Part shown: piece after piece, positions 16,291 to 23,633 of the stretch
Numbering within the stretch: the stretch's first letter is position 1
How the letters are laid out: each line of letters begins with the position of its first letter
Source of the DNA: an archaeon
GTDB lineage: Archaea > Nanobdellota > Nanobdellia > Pacearchaeales > GW2011-AR1
Length of the DNA stretch: 64,000 nucleotides
Assembly: GCA_021107855.1 (NCBI GenBank)
Contig: JAIORZ010000011.1
Span: 133,686-197,685 of the forward strand
Direction of reading: 5' to 3'
Notes under the pieces: model-generated
Databases searched by the model: none
What the model saw: the letters and a program-made list of their open reading frames with translations, nothing else
Told to the model about the DNA's origin: nothing
Made by a program: the position numbers and the translations under genes

Positions 16291-17622
16291 ATGGATAGGA
16301 AATATTGGGTTTTTGCGAATTGGGGTGTTTTGTTTTTGGTGACTTTATTTGCGATTAGTATGGCTTGGGATTTTTCTTCGGAGATAGGGAAAGATAATGA
16401 TAAACCTATTGAAGAGTTTGTTGAAGAGTGTGTCGACGTGAAGAAGGCTTCGGGTTTTAAATATGATGCGTGTTATGATGCTTATTCTAAGATGATTTTT
16501 TTGAAGATAAGAAGGGCTTCGGCTGATTATGAGATTAATTTTTTGAAGATTTCGTTTGTTGATTTTGCTACGCGGTATTATGATTTGGATGATGTGCCTG
16601 GAGCGGGAGAAGATAGGGCGTATAAGCTTTCGGCTGAGAAAAATCCGAAGAGGATTGAGGTGAAGTTGGATGTTGTTAAGGATTTTCCAGAACCTATTTG
16701 CGGAGTAGGTGAGAGTGTGTTTATTGATTATTGTCCTGCTGTTCCCGTGGGTCCTTCAGGTGAGAATGGTGGCGCTTCTGTTAGTCCGATTGAAGGTGTA
16801 GAAATTACGGATTTTGTTGAAGTTAAGGATTCTTCTGATTTGGATTCTGATGTTTTTGATTTGGATTTGATTAGTGAAGATATGGTTTGGGATTCTGAGT
16901 GTAATTCGGATTGGGAATGTGGTGAGTGGGAGGCTTGTGTTGAGGGTGTTCAGCGTCGGGATTGTGAGGATGTTGTTAATTGTTTTGTTCCTAAGAATTC
17001 TCCTGCGACCGTGAGGGGTTGTGAAGGGCAGTGTATTGAAAATTGGGAATGTGAATGGGCGCCTTGCAAGGATGGCGTGAGTGTTCCGAACTGTAAAGAT
17101 TTGAATGATTGTGGGACGCGTTTTGATATTCCGGAGAAGTTGAATTGTGGAGGTGGAGGCAGTTGTGTTCCTGATGTTGAATGTGGCGAGTGGTCGAAGT
17201 GTGAGGTTGATTATGGTTTCCTTGATTTGATTGCTTCTGGGATTGCGGATTTGGAGGGGAGTAAATCGAGAGTTTGTACTGATAGGAAGGGATGTGTTTT
17301 GCCTAGTAAGGAGATGGCTGTTTGTTCGGTTAGTGTTGATATTTATGCTAAGAAGTTTGAGAGATGCGGAGGGGAGTATGTTGGAATCTATAATGTTTTG
17401 GACGATAAATTATTGGCGGTTGTTAGGGGTGGCACGAGGGGGAGTCCGTATTTGAATATTTATTTTGAGGAGCAGGTTGAGAATATAGAGTGTAGTTATT
17501 GTTTTGATAGGGTTATGAATGGGGACGAGGAAGGTGTGGATTGTGGTGGGAGTTGTCGAGAGTGTGTTGAGGATGTTGTTGCTGAGGAAGGATTTTGGGA
17601 TTGGATTCATGGGATTTTTTGA
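16291..17622 (+). CDS. Cys-rich surface protein with three TSP1-like modules
   Basis: 443 aa. A signal anchor (WGVLFLVTLFAISMAW) precedes an ectodomain with no C-terminal membrane helix. From about residue 205 come three related modules: CNSDWECGEWEAC, CIENWECEWAPC and CVPDVECGEWSKC, each followed by a C-x-D-x-x-x-C block (CEDVVNC, CKDLNDC, CTDRKGC). The pattern resembles thrombospondin type 1 repeats. The end has MNGDEEGVDCGGSCREC, also found in the 2418 gene. Likely heavily disulfide-bonded and exposed. Ligand unknown. Confidence 0.87.
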   Translation: MDRKYWVFANWGVLFLVTLFAISMAWDFSSEIGKDNDKPIEEFVEECVDVKKASGFKYDACYDAYSKMIFLKIRRASADYEINFLKISFVDFATRYYDLDDVPGAGEDRAYKLSAEKNPKRIEVKLDVVKDFPEPICGVGESVFIDYCPAVPVGPSGENGGASVSPIEGVEITDFVEVKDSSDLDSDVFDLDLISEDMVWDSECNSDWECGEWEACVEGVQRRDCEDVVNCFVPKNSPATVRGCEGQCIENWECEWAPCKDGVSVPNCKDLNDCGTRFDIPEKLNCGGGGSCVPDVECGEWSKCEVDYGFLDLIASGIADLEGSKSRVCTDRKGCVLPSKEMAVCSVSVDIYAKKFERCGGEYVGIYNVLDDKLLAVVRGGTRGSPYLNIYFEEQVENIECSYCFDRVMNGDEEGVDCGGSCRECVEDVVAEEGFWDWIHGIF

Positions 17623-17663
17623 TATCGCAAGTCTTTTAAATTAAAATCGTTAGTGGTGGTTAT

Positions 17664-17735
17664 GGCTCTATAGCTCAGCGGTAGAGCGCCGCTCTCATGA
17701 GGCGGAGGTCGGGAGGTCAGCACTCCCTAGAGCCA
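17664..17735 (+). tRNA. tRNA-Met-like (CAT), with unusual T loop
   Basis: Cloverleaf: acceptor GGCTCTA/TAGAGCC, D stem GCTC/GAGC with a short loop, anticodon stem CCGCT/GGCGG (one T-G) and loop CTCATGA (anticodon CAT), T stem GGGAG/CTCCC, discriminator A. Two oddities are visible: base 37 is G rather than A, and the T loop is GTCAGCA instead of a TTCRANY-type loop, so A58 is missing. G1-C72 and the anticodon stem argue against an initiator; elongator Met or lysidine/agmatidine-type Ile are both possible. Confidence 0.75.
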
Positions 17736-17784
17736 TGGTGCTTCTCTCTGAAGGCACAGTCTTACTTCGTTCGCTTTCGCACTA

Positions 17785-17812
17785 GAGGTCAGCATTCCCT
17801 AGAGTCATGGTG
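17785..17812 (+). pseudogene. tRNA-Met 3'-end fragment
   Basis: 28 bases match 17713-17740 with two differences, covering the T arm with the same unusual loop, the acceptor 3' strand and five flanking bases. It lies 72 bp downstream on the same strand; no 5' part accompanies it. Confidence 0.8.
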
Positions 17813-17833
17813 TTCAAGGTCTATGTCATTAAT

Positions 17834-17842
17834 TTTATATAG
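17834..17842 (+). promoter_or_regulatory. TATA box of the 81-aa membrane protein gene
   Basis: TTTATATAG centred 25 nt before ATG 17863. Confidence 0.65.
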
Positions 17843-17862
17843 GATAGTAGTATTATTATTTT

Positions 17863-18108
17863 ATGGCAGAGGGGATGTTGGGTGGTTTGGGCGAATTGAT
17901 TTCTAACCTTCCTGTGGAGGCTGTTGAAAATATTAATGGACTTATTATGCTTTTGAAGGCTGTGAGTATTGTTGCTATTATTTATATTATTTATATGATT
18001 GGGATGGGGATTCTTACTTTTCGTAGGATGAAAAAGATGGAGCATATAGAGGAGAAGGTAGATTTAATTGATAAGAAATTGAATAAGTTACTTAAGAAAA
18101 AGAGTTAG
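17863..18108 (+). CDS. Small single-pass membrane protein with coiled-coil tail
   Basis: 81 aa. Residues about 28-52 form a transmembrane helix (LKAVSIVAIIYIIYMIGMGI) and the C-terminal 25 residues are a charged heptad-like helix (HIEEKVDLIDKKLNKLLKKK). No family is recognised. A well-spaced TATA box supports it as a real gene. Its stop overlaps the stop of the convergent alba gene by four bases, so there is no room for a separate terminator. A small membrane adaptor or scaffold is a guess from architecture. Confidence 0.75.
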   Translation: MAEGMLGGLGELISNLPVEAVENINGLIMLLKAVSIVAIIYIIYMIGMGILTFRRMKKMEHIEEKVDLIDKKLNKLLKKKS

Positions 18109-18467
18109 TTGTTTTTTAGGACGATTTCTATGACTGATACATTAACCATTTTTCCTTCTTTGTTTTCAAATTCTTCGCTTCCTATAGAAACTTTTTTTGT
18201 TGTAACATTTTTGTCTTCTAGGAATTTTCTTCGTGCCACTTCTGCGACATCGACTCCTTTTGATATGAATTTTCCTCGCGCTTTAACTGTTACTTCGGGT
18301 GCACCTTTGTTGAATTGTATGACTACACCGGTTACGTAGTTCATAAAGGGTTTGCCACCTATAAAGATAGAATGTTCTTCTGATTTTTTGGTTTCTTCTG
18401 TGCCTAGAAAACCAAGGTTTTCTCTGGCTTCACTTTCCTTTGAATTAGTTGTATTTTCTGTTGTCAT
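18105..18467 (-). CDS. albA: Alba DNA/RNA-binding chromatin protein
   Basis: 120 aa. The Alba fold is clear from IFIGGKPFMNYVTGVVIQFN, then KARGKFISKGVDVAEVARRK and the closing beta strands ending VNVSVIEIVLKN. The first 30 residues are a Ser/Glu-rich extension not typical of the roughly 90-aa family. Alba coats DNA and RNA as dimers. The gene lies 8 bp after eS17 on the minus strand, so the two are probably co-transcribed. Confidence 0.93.
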   Translation of the reverse strand: MTTENTTNSKESEARENLGFLGTEETKKSEEHSIFIGGKPFMNYVTGVVIQFNKGAPEVTVKARGKFISKGVDVAEVARRKFLEDKNVTTKKVSIGSEEFENKEGKMVNVSVIEIVLKNN

Positions 18468-18475
18468 TTTGTTAT

Positions 18476-18676
18476 TTAAGCGTCGTCTATGATTGTTTTT
18501 GTGTTTCGTTTGATTCTCGCAATATATCCTGCGATTTTGTTTCGCATTTTTTTACTTGGGAGTGTGTTTCCTAGTGCTTTTTTGTTTTCTTCGAATGTTT
18601 TTCCAAATGAGTCGGATGATTTTTCGATTAATTGTCTCGATGTTCTTTTCACCAGCGTTGGTTTTATTCTTCCCAT
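18476..18676 (-). CDS. rps17e: Ribosomal protein eS17
   Basis: 66 aa from the ATG at 18676 (MGRIKPTLVKRTSRQLIEKS); the track's upstream start adds seven residues and is rejected because a TATA box lies 25 nt before this ATG. FEENKKAL and KMRNKIAGYIARI are eS17 hallmarks. It is a small-subunit protein of archaea and eukaryotes only. Confidence 0.93.
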   Translation of the reverse strand: MGRIKPTLVKRTSRQLIEKSSDSFGKTFEENKKALGNTLPSKKMRNKIAGYIARIKRNTKTIIDDA

Positions 18677-18695
18677 AATTATGGATAAAAAAATC

Positions 18696-18705
18696 AATTT
18701 ATAAG
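18696..18705 (-). promoter_or_regulatory. TATA box of eS17-alba
   Basis: CTTATAAATT on the minus strand, centred 25 nt before ATG 18676. Confidence 0.65.
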
Positions 18706-18736
18706 CATTGTGGTTTTCTTGAGATTTTCATAAATT

Positions 18737-19690
18737 TCAATTGCTCAATTTACTTATTTTTATGAGTTTTTGGTGTGCCGAGATTGTTTCTGATAGTTTT
18801 TTTGTGAGGTCGCCTTTGATTATGATTTGGTATGGGAGGTTTTTTTTGTTTGCTGTTTTGTAGCATTTTAAGAGTTCGGTTTCGTTTATTCGGATTTTGT
18901 TGAAGGCGAATAACATTGAGGGGGTTCCGTTTGATTCTACTATTGCTGTTACTTTTCTTTTGTCGACTTCTTCTATTGCTGTGATTGCTGTGTCTTGCTG
19001 TACTAAAAATTGTTCGATTCCTTTTAGAAAGGTTTTCGGGGGTGTTGATTTTTCTTTTGGTGTTTTTATGGATTCTTTTTTATCTTCGCTTGGGGTGGGT
19101 TCCTCTTTGAAGATGCTTTCTATTCTTTTTGATTTTTCTTTGGCTTCATGAATTTCTTCTTTTTTTACTTCCCATGCTTTTGGGACTTCGGGTTCACTGG
19201 TTGTAAGTGAGTCTTCTTCTTTGTCGGGGGTTGGTTCGGGTTTTTCTTCTATTTCTTTTTTTGGCGAGAGAAGTTCATTGATTTCTTCTTGTGGTGTAAA
19301 TGCATATTTCCATGTAATTTCATTTTGGAATTTGAAAGGAATTGCGAAATCTTTTATATTTCTTAGGGCAACTCTTATTGCGGGTTTTTCGTCTTGGTCG
19401 AAGATTACTTTTTTCGATTTTAGTTTTTCTTGTGCTTCTTTTTCTATTGATTTTAGGTTTGAAGTTTCTTCTTCTAGTTTTTGTTTTTGATTTGGGAGAA
19501 GGTATAAAGGAGATGACCCGATTTTCATGTGGCTGGTTTGAATTTCTCTTGCAGTTAAGAGTTCGGATAAGATTGCCGAAGCGAAAACTGGGTCCATTTG
19601 GATTGTTCGGGCAACTTGCACGGGTAGGGATGGTCCTGATGTTTCTAGAAATTCGAGTATCTTTCTTTTCTTTTCTGGGACGTCTATCAT
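18737..19690 (-). CDS. Winged-helix N-terminal protein with charged linker, unknown function
   Basis: 317 aa. The first 65 residues look like a winged helix (KRKILEFLETSGPSLPVQVA, then ILSELLTAREIQTSH). A long Glu/Lys/Pro-rich linker occupies about residues 140-220, and the C-terminal 100 residues form an alpha/beta domain (RKVTAIVESNGTPSMLFAFN). I do not recognise the family. DNA or RNA binding is likely from the first domain. Upstream lies the 40-bp tandem repeat; its TATATATG segments could act in this gene's promoter. Confidence 0.8.
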   Translation of the reverse strand: MIDVPEKKRKILEFLETSGPSLPVQVARTIQMDPVFASAILSELLTAREIQTSHMKIGSSPLYLLPNQKQKLEEETSNLKSIEKEAQEKLKSKKVIFDQDEKPAIRVALRNIKDFAIPFKFQNEITWKYAFTPQEEINELLSPKKEIEEKPEPTPDKEEDSLTTSEPEVPKAWEVKKEEIHEAKEKSKRIESIFKEEPTPSEDKKESIKTPKEKSTPPKTFLKGIEQFLVQQDTAITAIEEVDKRKVTAIVESNGTPSMLFAFNKIRINETELLKCYKTANKKNLPYQIIIKGDLTKKLSETISAHQKLIKISKLSN

Positions 19691-19726
19691 GTGGTTTAGA
19701 AATCAATTGGGAGTTATAAATATTTT

Positions 19727-19886
19727 TATACCCTCACATATATATCTCAGATAGGTTGGGGCATGCTATACCCTCACATATATATCTCAGATAGGTTGGG
19801 GCATGCTATACCCTCACATATATATCTCAGATAGGTTGGGGCATGCTATACCCTCACATATATATTCCGAATGGGTTGGGTATGCT
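19727..19886. repeat. 40-bp tandem repeat, four copies
   Basis: The unit tataccctcacatatatatc plus 20 more bases (ending ggttggggcatgc) is repeated at 19727, 19767 and 19807 without visible change and at 19847 with several differences. It fills the gap between the endA stop and the start of the winged-helix gene, and the last copy runs into the endA stop codon. There are no unique spacers, so it is not a CRISPR array. Confidence 0.95.
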
Positions 19887-20406
19887 ATGGCCGAGTCCAT
19901 TTAATTTCGAAGTAAGAAACTTGTCCTTCTTCGTCTACGATTGCTAAGAGGAGGTTTTTTTTGCTTGAATGTGCTACTCGGTTTTTTGCTACGAAATTTT
20001 GCCATGTTGTTTTGGAATTTTCTGAGATGGGAAAGCAAATCCATTTTGAATGGGTATTTTCTATTTTTTTGCCTTTTTCGTAGATTCGGAATTCTGCACC
20101 GAATTTTAGTGCGGTTTTTACAATGTATCCTTTTGTTCGAAGGTCTTTGAAGACGATGTATTTTTGTAGAAAGTTTTTATCGAGTCGGTGGATTTTTTTC
20201 AGGGTTTCATTTTGGGTTAGAATTTTGCCACGGAAGTCTTGGAGGGACATTTTTTTATTTTCGATTAGGAAGAATGCTTCTGGGAGGGAATAGATTATTT
20301 TTTGGTTTAATTTCTCTCCGAATCTTGAGGCTGAAAATAGGCTGTGAGCTTCACTAGAATTGGAGGTGATTTTGTTTGATATTAGGGTGGCTTGGATTTT
20401 TTTCAT
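19885..20406 (-). CDS. endA: tRNA-splicing endonuclease
   Basis: 173 aa, the length of single-domain-pair archaeal EndA. The catalytic triad region is visible: Tyr in AEFRIYEKG, His in THSKW, and Lys in SSKKNLLLAIVDEEG, with the typical KYIVFKDLRTKGYIVKTALK lead-in and a closing FEIKWTRP. It cuts bulge-helix-bulge introns in tRNA. None of the tRNAs here has an intron. A TATA box lies 26 nt before the ATG. It is divergent from the tRNA-Gln locus. Confidence 0.93.
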   Translation of the reverse strand: MKKIQATLISNKITSNSSEAHSLFSASRFGEKLNQKIIYSLPEAFFLIENKKMSLQDFRGKILTQNETLKKIHRLDKNFLQKYIVFKDLRTKGYIVKTALKFGAEFRIYEKGKKIENTHSKWICFPISENSKTTWQNFVAKNRVAHSSKKNLLLAIVDEEGQVSYFEIKWTRP

Positions 20407-20428
20407 GGGGTATTAAGGGTTGTTTGGA

Positions 20429-20436
20429 TTATAAAG
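20429..20436 (-). promoter_or_regulatory. TATA box of endA
   Basis: CTTTATAA on the minus strand, centred 26 nt before ATG 20406. Confidence 0.65.
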
Positions 20437-20468
20437 TTTTTTAAATGAGGGGTTTTTAATTTGGTTGT

Positions 20469-20482
20469 AGTCCCATAGTCTA
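20469..20482 (+). pseudogene. tRNA-Gln 5'-end fragment
   Basis: agtcccatagtcta is an exact 14-bp copy of the first bases of tRNA-Gln (20522-20535), 53 bp upstream on the same strand. The rest of the tRNA is absent. Confidence 0.75.
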
Positions 20483-20521
20483 AAGTAACATCAGAGATGT
20501 TTCGTGAATTCTATGGAACAA

Positions 20522-20594
20522 AGTCCCATAGTCTAGTGGTCAAGGATGCGAGACTCTGACTCTCGCGACCCAGGTTCGAATCCTGGTGGGGCTA
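20522..20594 (+). tRNA. tRNA-Gln (CTG)
   Basis: Acceptor AGTCCCA/TGGGGCT (one T-G), anticodon stem CGAGA/TCTCG with loop CTCTGAC (anticodon CTG), T arm CCAGG-TTCGAAT-CCTGG, discriminator A. The A1-T72 pair is usual for tRNA-Gln. CCA is not encoded. Confidence 0.95.
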
Positions 20595-20601
20595 TTGTAA
20601 A

Positions 20602-20907
20602 ATGAAGAGTTTTAATGAAAGATGTTATGAGGTTTTGAGGAAGGTACCTAGGGGTCGAGTGACGACTTATGGCGAGATTGCTCGGGTTTTGGGTTCGAAG
20701 GGTTTTCGGGCGGTTGGGAATGCGATGAATAAGAATCCTTATGCTCCGAGTGTTCCTTGTCATCGAGTTGTTGGTGCTGGGGGGAAGATTGGGGGTTTTG
20801 CGTTGGGGGCTAAGAAAAAGGTTGAGATGTTGAAGGTAGAAGGGGTTGAGGTTAGAGACGGGAGGGTTGTTGATTTTGAGAAGGTTTTTTTGGAATTGGC
20901 AGACTAA
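20602..20907 (+). CDS. ogt: Methylated-DNA-protein cysteine methyltransferase, single domain
   Basis: 101 aa, only the C-terminal catalytic domain. It has RGRVTTYGEIARVLGS (helix-turn-helix with the arginine finger region), the active-site PCHRVVGAGGKIGGF with the acceptor Cys, and a closing helix. Because Cys is present rather than Trp, it is predicted to remove O6-alkyl groups from guanine rather than act as an alkyltransferase-like protein. It starts 8 bp after tRNA-Gln, so it may be transcribed from the tRNA promoter. Confidence 0.93.
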   Translation: MKSFNERCYEVLRKVPRGRVTTYGEIARVLGSKGFRAVGNAMNKNPYAPSVPCHRVVGAGGKIGGFALGAKKKVEMLKVEGVEVRDGRVVDFEKVFLELAD

Positions 20908-20910
20908 AAC

Positions 20911-20919
20911 TTTATAAAC
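20911..20919 (+). promoter_or_regulatory. TATA box of eL41
   Basis: TTTATAAAC centred about 25 nt before ATG 20940, just after the ogt stop codon. Confidence 0.7.
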
Positions 20920-20939
20920 TAAAATTTGGATTAGTTGAT

Positions 20940-21050
20940 ATGAAAAGATCTAGTAGAAGATGGAAGAAGAAAGGCCAGATGCGTTGGAAGTGGCAACGTA
21001 AGAGACTTAAGAAGGAAAAGAGGAAGAGAAAGTTGAAGAGGAATAAGTAA
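20940..21050 (+). CDS. rpl41e: Ribosomal protein eL41
   Basis: 36 aa, missed by the ORF track. The sequence is almost entirely Lys, Arg and Trp: MKRSSRRWKKKGQMRWKWQR followed by KRLKKEKRKRKLKRNK. eL41 is a single basic helix of 25-37 residues that bridges the ribosomal subunits in archaea and eukaryotes. Its own well-spaced TATA box supports it. Confidence 0.85.
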   Translation: MKRSSRRWKKKGQMRWKWQRKRLKKEKRKRKLKRNK

Positions 21051-21068
21051 AGGTTTAGTTAGTATATT

Positions 21069-21344
21069 TTACCAGGAGACTGTTTTTGGTTCTCGTTTAA
21101 CGTATTGGATATCTCCCTGTAATTCGTAAATTTCTATGGAACTTTCGATTTGGTCGTCGAAGTATCGGATTTGGTATTCTCTTTCGTTTGCCGGATTGAA
21201 AACTTCAATAATCATTTCTTTCATTTTTTTGTGGTCTTGAAATAGATATTGTTTGTCGACTTTCATTTCTGACCCGTTGATAAAGAAGCTATCTTTTTCT
21301 TTCAGTTCCCCTAAGGGCTTGCTTTGTTTTTCGATTTTTATCAT
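21069..21344 (-). CDS. Small protein of unknown function
   Basis: 91 aa from ATG 21344; the track's longer form begins inside proS and is rejected because a TTTATAAA box lies 26 nt before this ATG. The sequence starts MIKIEKQSKPLGELKEKDSF and is charged and beta-rich, with no membrane segment. No family is recognised. It reads on the same strand as proS but has its own promoter in the short gap after the proS stop. Confidence 0.7.
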   Translation of the reverse strand: MIKIEKQSKPLGELKEKDSFFINGSEMKVDKQYLFQDHKKMKEMIIEVFNPANEREYQIRYFDDQIESSIEIYELQGDIQYVKREPKTVSW

Positions 21345-21365
21345 GATGTGAAAATGTCTCTGGAA

Positions 21366-21374
21366 TTTATAAAG
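21366..21374 (-). promoter_or_regulatory. TATA box of the 91-aa gene
   Basis: CTTTATAAA on the minus strand centred 26 nt before ATG 21344. Confidence 0.65.
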
Positions 21375-21376
21375 AT

Positions 21377-22825
21377 TTAGTACGTTCGTCCGACCCATAG
21401 CCAATAGTTTGCTGTTTTTCCACAAACGGTGCAACTTTTATTTTCGACACTTTTTTTCTCGGAATCGACGAATAGACTTTTTAATCCGGGCATGATTTCT
21501 TTCAGTTTCTCTTCACATTTTTCATTTTTACACATTGGAACACAGACCATGTTTTTTTCTTTAACTAATTTAACTACCTCATCTTTATTCTCACTTGTTT
21601 TCATTCGACTTTCTAATAATTTTTTCGCTGTGTTATATAGTTCGTTTTGCATCTCATTAAGTAATTTTGGTATCTCCTTTTTCAGGTCTTTGAATTTAAC
21701 TTCAATTTTATCATTTGTGTTTCTTTTGACAACAACGACTCGTTTCTTTTCTAAATCTTTAGGTCCCAATTCAATTCTGAGTGGTATACCTTTTAGTTCC
21801 CAACTATTAAATTTTCTACCTGGAGAAATGTCTTCTCTTAAATCAGTCAAGGGAGCAAAATTTTTTAATCCTTTTTTTAATCCTTCAGTTTTTTCTAAAA
21901 TTTCCTTTTTCGAATTACCAAATAAAATCGGGATGATTATAATTTTGTTTTTAGCTAATTTTGGTGGGATAACTAATCCTTTATTGTCTGAGTGAATTGT
22001 GAACATTGTCCCGAGCATTCTGGTGGAGACGGCCCAAGTGTTTTGGTAGACGAAATCTTCTTTGCCGTCCTCGCGGGTGAATTTGATGTCGTAAGCTTTT
22101 GAAAAATTTTGACCGTCGTAATGGAAGCATGGACCTTCAATTACTCGACCATTATTCATCATGTAATGTAATTTCTCAGAAGAAACTGCGCCAGCGAATT
22201 TTTCTTTTTCGGTTTTGAATCCGCGGATACTTGGTAGTGCCATCATTTCACTCACAACTTTTTCATACATTCCTAAAATATCGTTTCCTTCGGCTTTAGC
22301 TTCGGTTTCGCTGGCAAAAACACTATGTCCTTCATTCCACTGAAATTCTCTTGTTCTAAAAAATGGCACGGGATTATTAAATTCCCATCTTACAACCGAA
22401 TTCCACTGGTTATATCTCATCGGTAAATCGTTATGACTTCGAATCCATTTTGCGTAAGAATCATAGATAATTGCTTCGCTTGTAGGGCGGATTGCTAATC
22501 TTTCGTTCAATTTCTTTTTTCCGGCGTGAGTTACCCATGCGACTTCTGGCGCAAATCCCTTTACGTGATTTTCTTCTTTTAGTAATAAACTTTCTGGAAT
22601 AAACATGGGGAAATTTACGTTCTCAATCCCGGATTTTTTGAATAAGTCGTCTGTGGCCCTAGCAAATGTTTCCCAAATCCATTGTGATTTCGGCCTGAGA
22701 ACAATACACCCAGAAACTTTCGTGTAGTCTGCTAATTTAGCTTTAATCATCAATTGTTGATACCATTCACTGAAATTATCTTCCTTCTTAATGGTCAAAC
22801 CTTCTTTTGAAATCTTTTTTGTCAT
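21377..22825 (-). CDS. proS: Prolyl-tRNA synthetase, archaeal/eukaryotic type
   Basis: About 482 aa from ATG 22825 (MTKKISKEGLTIKKEDNFSE), 26 nt after a TATA box; the track start is five codons earlier. Class II motifs are visible: LAIRPTSEAIIYDSYAKWIR, RTREFQWNEGHSVFA, and GTMFTIHSDNKGLVIPPKLA. An anticodon-binding domain follows, then the Zn-type C-terminal domain of the archaeal form (CVPMCKNEKCEEKLK, CTVCGK) ending in Tyr. Codon use shows less of the strand bias than neighbours. Confidence 0.95.
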   Translation of the reverse strand: MTKKISKEGLTIKKEDNFSEWYQQLMIKAKLADYTKVSGCIVLRPKSQWIWETFARATDDLFKKSGIENVNFPMFIPESLLLKEENHVKGFAPEVAWVTHAGKKKLNERLAIRPTSEAIIYDSYAKWIRSHNDLPMRYNQWNSVVRWEFNNPVPFFRTREFQWNEGHSVFASETEAKAEGNDILGMYEKVVSEMMALPSIRGFKTEKEKFAGAVSSEKLHYMMNNGRVIEGPCFHYDGQNFSKAYDIKFTREDGKEDFVYQNTWAVSTRMLGTMFTIHSDNKGLVIPPKLAKNKIIIIPILFGNSKKEILEKTEGLKKGLKNFAPLTDLREDISPGRKFNSWELKGIPLRIELGPKDLEKKRVVVVKRNTNDKIEVKFKDLKKEIPKLLNEMQNELYNTAKKLLESRMKTSENKDEVVKLVKEKNMVCVPMCKNEKCEEKLKEIMPGLKSLFVDSEKKSVENKSCTVCGKTANYWLWVGRTY

Positions 22826-22846
22826 GTTAACCAACCACAAAAAGAC

Positions 22847-22855
22847 TATATAAAA
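22847..22855 (-). promoter_or_regulatory. TATA box of proS
   Basis: TTTTATATA on the minus strand centred 26 nt before ATG 22825. Confidence 0.65.
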
Positions 22856-22896
22856 TTAATGAGAAACCTTAAAATAACTTGCTTCTATGTAGGGGG

Positions 22897-23586
22897 ATGG
22901 AGAGAGTTCAGAAGATAATTGCTAACTCAGGGTTTTGTTCTAGACGAAAGGCTGAGGAGTTGATTGAGCGGGGAGAGGTGCGGTTGAATGGTGGATTGGT
23001 GAAGCTTGGTGATAAGGCGGGTCTGGAGGATAAAATAACGGTGAGCGGTGTCCCATTGAATAAGCCGACAAAGAAAGTTTATTTTATTTTAAATAAACCA
23101 AAGGGAATTCTTGTTACGAAAGATGACCCGAAGAATCGTCGGACGATTTATAATTTGAGGTCTGTTTCGGCTCTTAATTTGAATTTGAATTATGTCGGGC
23201 GGCTTGATGCGATGTCGGAGGGGCTTCTTATTTTGACAAACGATGGTGACTTGATTCAGAAACTCACTCATCCAAAGTATCGTAAGACGAAAGTTTATCA
23301 GGTTAGGACTGAGTCTTCGATTAAGAAAGCTGATATTACGAATCTAAAATCTGGTATGATGATAGATGGTCGAAGGTTTTTTGCGAAGATTAGTAATATT
23401 AAGAATAATACTTTTTGTGTTTCGATTCAGGAAGGTCGGAATCGGATAATTCGTCGTGTGCTTGAGAAATTGGGGCATAAGGTGTATTTTTTGAAGAGAA
23501 TTTCGATGGCTAATATAAAGTTGGGGGACTTGAAGTCGGGTGAAGTTAGAGAGATTTCTGGGGAAGAGATTGGGCAATTAATGTGA
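22897..23586 (+). CDS. RsuA/RluB-type pseudouridine synthase
   Basis: 229 aa from ATG 22897, preceded by a purine-rich AGGGGG. An N-terminal S4 domain (RVQKIIANSGFCSRRKAEEL) leads into the catalytic domain with FILNKPKGILVT and the active-site block GRLDAMSEGLLILTNDG, where the Asp is the catalytic residue. The family isomerises uridine in bacterial 16S or 23S rRNA. It is uncommon in archaea, so bacterial origin by transfer is likely; codon use is now close to its neighbours, suggesting an older acquisition. The rRNA target cannot be told from sequence. Confidence 0.9.
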   Translation: MERVQKIIANSGFCSRRKAEELIERGEVRLNGGLVKLGDKAGLEDKITVSGVPLNKPTKKVYFILNKPKGILVTKDDPKNRRTIYNLRSVSALNLNLNYVGRLDAMSEGLLILTNDGDLIQKLTHPKYRKTKVYQVRTESSIKKADITNLKSGMMIDGRRFFAKISNIKNNTFCVSIQEGRNRIIRRVLEKLGHKVYFLKRISMANIKLGDLKSGEVREISGEEIGQLM

Positions 23587-23604
23587 ATTTTTATCACAAT
23601 AATC

Positions 23605-23613
23605 CTTATAAAG
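23605..23613 (+). promoter_or_regulatory. TATA box of rfcS-rfcL
   Basis: CTTATAAAG centred about 25 nt before ATG 23634; this fixes the rfcS start. Confidence 0.7.
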
Positions 23614-23633
23614 TTTAATTTGGTTTTTTGAGA

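Noticed and set aside
17697-17906. 69-aa ORF starting in tRNA-Met
   Set aside because: It overlaps the tRNA, its 3' fragment and the promoter and start of the small membrane protein gene.
19727-19886. CRISPR array
   Set aside because: The 40-bp units follow one another with no unique spacers and no cas genes are present.
20602-20907. Alkyltransferase-like (ATL) protein
   Set aside because: The active-site motif is PCHRV with the acceptor Cys, not PWHRV, so a working methyltransferase domain is more likely.
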